Of a stretch of 64,000 nt of DNA, positions 62,195 to 64,000 are shown in pieces; position 1 is the first letter of the stretch; each line of letters starts with the position of its first letter. Source of the stretch: Sphingorhabdus sp. 109 (GTDB taxonomy: Bacteria; Pseudomonadota; Alphaproteobacteria; Sphingomonadales; Sphingomonadaceae); contig NZ_LR732707.1 in NCBI RefSeq assembly GCF_902506555.1, forward strand, positions 3,247,290 through 3,311,289, written 5' to 3'. Position numbers and translations under genes: made by a program. A model generated the notes under the pieces. The model did no database searches. It had not been told where the DNA came from and was given only the letters and a program-made list of their open reading frames with translations.

Positions 62195-63421
62195 TTGATC
62201 GCCAGCCAACCACATCGCCCGATTTCGCACGCGGCCGACGCACATAGTGATTCCCGGGCAGGTGAGCTGCTGGCCCGCTACCGCGATGTGAGACATTATT
62301 CGGTTGGTTTGGCCGATGGGCTGAGCGATGCCGATGCGACCGCACAATCGATGGACGACGCCTCTCCGGCAAAATGGCACCTGGCCCATGTCAGCTGGTT
62401 TTTTGAAACTTTCCTGCTGCGTGATCACGTCGCCGGCTATCACCTGTTCGACGATGCTTATTCCTATCTGTTCAACAGCTATTATGAAGCCGAAGGTGCC
62501 CGTCACGCACGATCGGAACGGGGCTTGCTAACCCGCCCTTCGCTCGCGGAGGTCATGGCCTATCGTCGTCATGTCGACACGGCAATGGAGGGGGCGATGG
62601 ACGGCTTCTCCGCAGAATTGCTCGATCTGGTCGAGCTTGGCCTGAACCACGAACAGCAGCATCAGGAATTGTTGCTGACCGATATCCTCCATCTCTTTTC
62701 CCGCAATCCGCTAAAGCCCGCCTATTCCTGCGCGGATCCCGTTGAGGCCGCAGAGCCCGGACCTCTGGAATGGATCGAAGGCAGAACGGGTGTACAGCCA
62801 ATCGGTCATGACGGACCCGGTTTTGCCTTTGATTGCGAAGGACCGAGACACGAGACATTGCTTCATCCTCACGCGATTGCCAGCCGCCCGGTGACCAATG
62901 GTGAATGGCTCGCGTTTATCGAGGATGGCGGCTATCGGGAGGCCAGCCACTGGTTGTCGGACGGCTGGGCCTGGGTACAGCAGCACGGCATTGAAGCCCC
63001 GCTGTACTGGAGCCGGGAACCGGACAAGACATGGTCCGCGTTCGGACTGGGCGGCCACCATGGGCTCGACCTGTCCGCCACGGTACAACATATCAGCCAT
63101 TATGAAGCGGATGCCTATGCCACCTGGGCCGGCGCCCGCTTGCCCACTGAAGCCGAATGGGAAGTGGCGGCCAATCATGGCCTTCCGCACAATGGCGCGG
63201 TGTGGGAATGGACCGGCAGCGCCTATCTGCCCTATCCGGGGTTCCGGCCGGCCGACGGGGCGGTCGGTGAATATAATGGCAAGTTCATGTCGGGCCAGGC
63301 TGTCCTGAAGGGTGGCAGTATCGCGACTCCGCCTGGCCATGTCCGGCCCAGCTACCGGAATTTCTTCTATCCCCACCAGCGCTGGCAATTCTGCGGATTG
63401 CGGCTAGCCAAAGACCTTTGA
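62195..63421 (+). CDS. egtB: Ergothioneine biosynthesis protein EgtB
   Basis: A 408-residue iron-dependent sulfoxide synthase that joins hercynine to a thiol (cysteine or gamma-glutamylcysteine) with oxygen. An N-terminal DinB-like domain holds the iron ligands: His62 or His65 in KWHLAHVSWFFET and His152/His156 in LNHEQQHQELL. The C-terminal formylglycine-generating-enzyme-like domain reads RLPTEAEWEVAANHGLPH and later LKGGSIATPPGHVRPSYRN. The start is TTG with GGAGTAGGA upstream. egtD follows by 16 bp in the same direction. Confidence 0.93.
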   Translation: MIASQPHRPISHAADAHSDSRAGELLARYRDVRHYSVGLADGLSDADATAQSMDDASPAKWHLAHVSWFFETFLLRDHVAGYHLFDDAYSYLFNSYYEAEGARHARSERGLLTRPSLAEVMAYRRHVDTAMEGAMDGFSAELLDLVELGLNHEQQHQELLLTDILHLFSRNPLKPAYSCADPVEAAEPGPLEWIEGRTGVQPIGHDGPGFAFDCEGPRHETLLHPHAIASRPVTNGEWLAFIEDGGYREASHWLSDGWAWVQQHGIEAPLYWSREPDKTWSAFGLGGHHGLDLSATVQHISHYEADAYATWAGARLPTEAEWEVAANHGLPHNGAVWEWTGSAYLPYPGFRPADGAVGEYNGKFMSGQAVLKGGSIATPPGHVRPSYRNFFYPHQRWQFCGLRLAKDL

Positions 63422-63437
63422 CGTTAAGGACGCCCTC

Positions 63438-64000
63438 ATGGACATGACCACCTCTCTTGTCGACCATACGTTTCGCAAGGACGTCCGGCGCTGTTTTGAA
63501 AACCGCACCTATGCGATCCCGGCGCGCTGGCTTTACGACCGGCGCGGTTCGGAATTGTTTGAAGAGATTACCGAGCTGCCCGAATATTATCCGACGCGGA
63601 CCGAGACGAAATTGCTCAGGGACAACGGAGCGGCTTTTGCTGCATCGACGGGCACCGGCCGGGCGGTAATCGAATTCGGTTCGGGGAGTTCGGTCAAGAC
63701 CCCGAATCTGCTGAAAGCGATTGACCCCGCGGCCTATGTGCCGATCGATATCTCCGGCGAGTTTCTGGAACATAGCGCTTCGCTGCTTCAGGAAGAATTC
63801 CCGGAATTGCCGATATATCCGGTCGAGGCCGATTTCATGAACCGGGTGGCGCTGCCGGAGGCCATGGCCGACATGCCGAAGCTCGGTTTCTTTCCCGGCT
63901 CGACGATCGGCAATATGATCGCCCGGACTTCGGTCGACCTGCTGCGCTTCATGCGGGAAACGCTGGGTGAGGGCGCGCAGCTCTTGATCGGTTTTGACCG
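63438..64000 (+). CDS. egtD: L-histidine N-alpha-methyltransferase EgtD, 5' part
   Basis: The first 187 codons of a SAM-dependent methyltransferase that trimethylates histidine to hercynine, the first step of ergothioneine synthesis; the rest lies beyond the window. ALYDRRGSELFEEI-like LYDRRGSELFEEITELPEYY, then PTRTETKLL and VIEFGSGSSVKT are the EgtD signatures, and FFPGSTIGNM continues the active-site region. No premature stop is seen. The pairing egtB-egtD indicates that the cell makes ergothioneine, a thiol that protects against oxidants. Confidence 0.93.
   Translation, partial: MDMTTSLVDHTFRKDVRRCFENRTYAIPARWLYDRRGSELFEEITELPEYYPTRTETKLLRDNGAAFAASTGTGRAVIEFGSGSSVKTPNLLKAIDPAAYVPIDISGEFLEHSASLLQEEFPELPIYPVEADFMNRVALPEAMADMPKLGFFPGSTIGNMIARTSVDLLRFMRETLGEGAQLLIGFD

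Overview
The window comes from a GC-rich alphaproteobacterial chromosome and most probably from a sphingomonad (Sphingomonadales, near Sphingopyxis, Sphingorhabdus or Parasphingorhabdus). This is inferred from gene content: a serine palmitoyltransferase / acyl carrier protein / ceramide-reductase-like locus, Coq4-type ubiquinone biosynthesis, the panB - yfgM - bamB - der order, XseB-IspA, and short intergenic repeats of a kind I associate with this order. No rRNA, tRNA, CRISPR array, prophage or classical insertion sequence was seen. Nearly all of the window is coding, and no gene-free stretch exceeds 300 bp.

Layout. 0-3.8 kb: the end of an acyl-CoA synthetase, a ZIP-like transporter, guaA and an AT-richer small membrane protein. 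3.8-5.2 kb: an accessory patch with a GIY-YIG nuclease between two inverted repeat pairs, then a Phd/VapC-type toxin-antitoxin pair with a readable promoter and operator. 5.2-9.5 kb: an MDR oxidoreductase, an endonuclease III relative followed by a decayed second iron-sulfur loop, a YffB-like protein, a YdjM-like membrane protein, DUF427 and a GlpQ-type lipoprotein. 9.5-14.1 kb: panB and outer-membrane assembly and ribosome-assembly genes (yfgM-like, bamB, der). 14.2-19.3 kb: an Hpt protein, bacterioferritin with a 56-residue Bfd ferredoxin, an unknown exported protein, DUF418, a nitroreductase and coq4. 19.4-20.6 kb: a nested palindromic repeat element around a DUF559 nuclease, abutting the purL stop codon.

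20.6-37.6 kb is mostly housekeeping: purL, a DsbA-fold isomerase, a 59-residue DUF1289 protein, xseB-ispA-coaD, a periplasmic cyclophilin, queA, an aldehyde dehydrogenase, an orphan bufferin-like (DUF2282) lipoprotein, a coupled tgt-glnE-bcp-DUF455 run, an M23 peptidase, erpA and xthA. 37.7-42.4 kb: a GNAT-like protein, a desaturase-like protein and lptG/lptF. 42.5-49 kb is a lipid neighbourhood: DUF2141, a lipid kinase, a Tam41-like nucleotidyltransferase, then a crotonase, serine palmitoyltransferase, ACP, a divergent Pycsar-TM-like (DUF5706) protein and a CerR-like reductase, continuing into proB and obgE. 51.3-55.5 kb: a three-gene redox operon (molybdopterin oxidoreductase, Rieske oxygenase, SDR). 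55.6-64 kb: ppc, a CPBP protease, a single-domain response regulator, an HNH nuclease, gluQ, HIG1, a PduO-type adenosyltransferase, and egtB plus the start of egtD.

Connected functions: queA, tgt and gluQ all concern queuosine tRNA; spt, acp and the reductase fit bacterial ceramide synthesis; egtB/egtD make ergothioneine. The least ordinary parts are the two nuclease genes framed by structured inverted repeats, the orphan bufferin-like lipoprotein, and the PycTM-like protein inside the sphingolipid locus.
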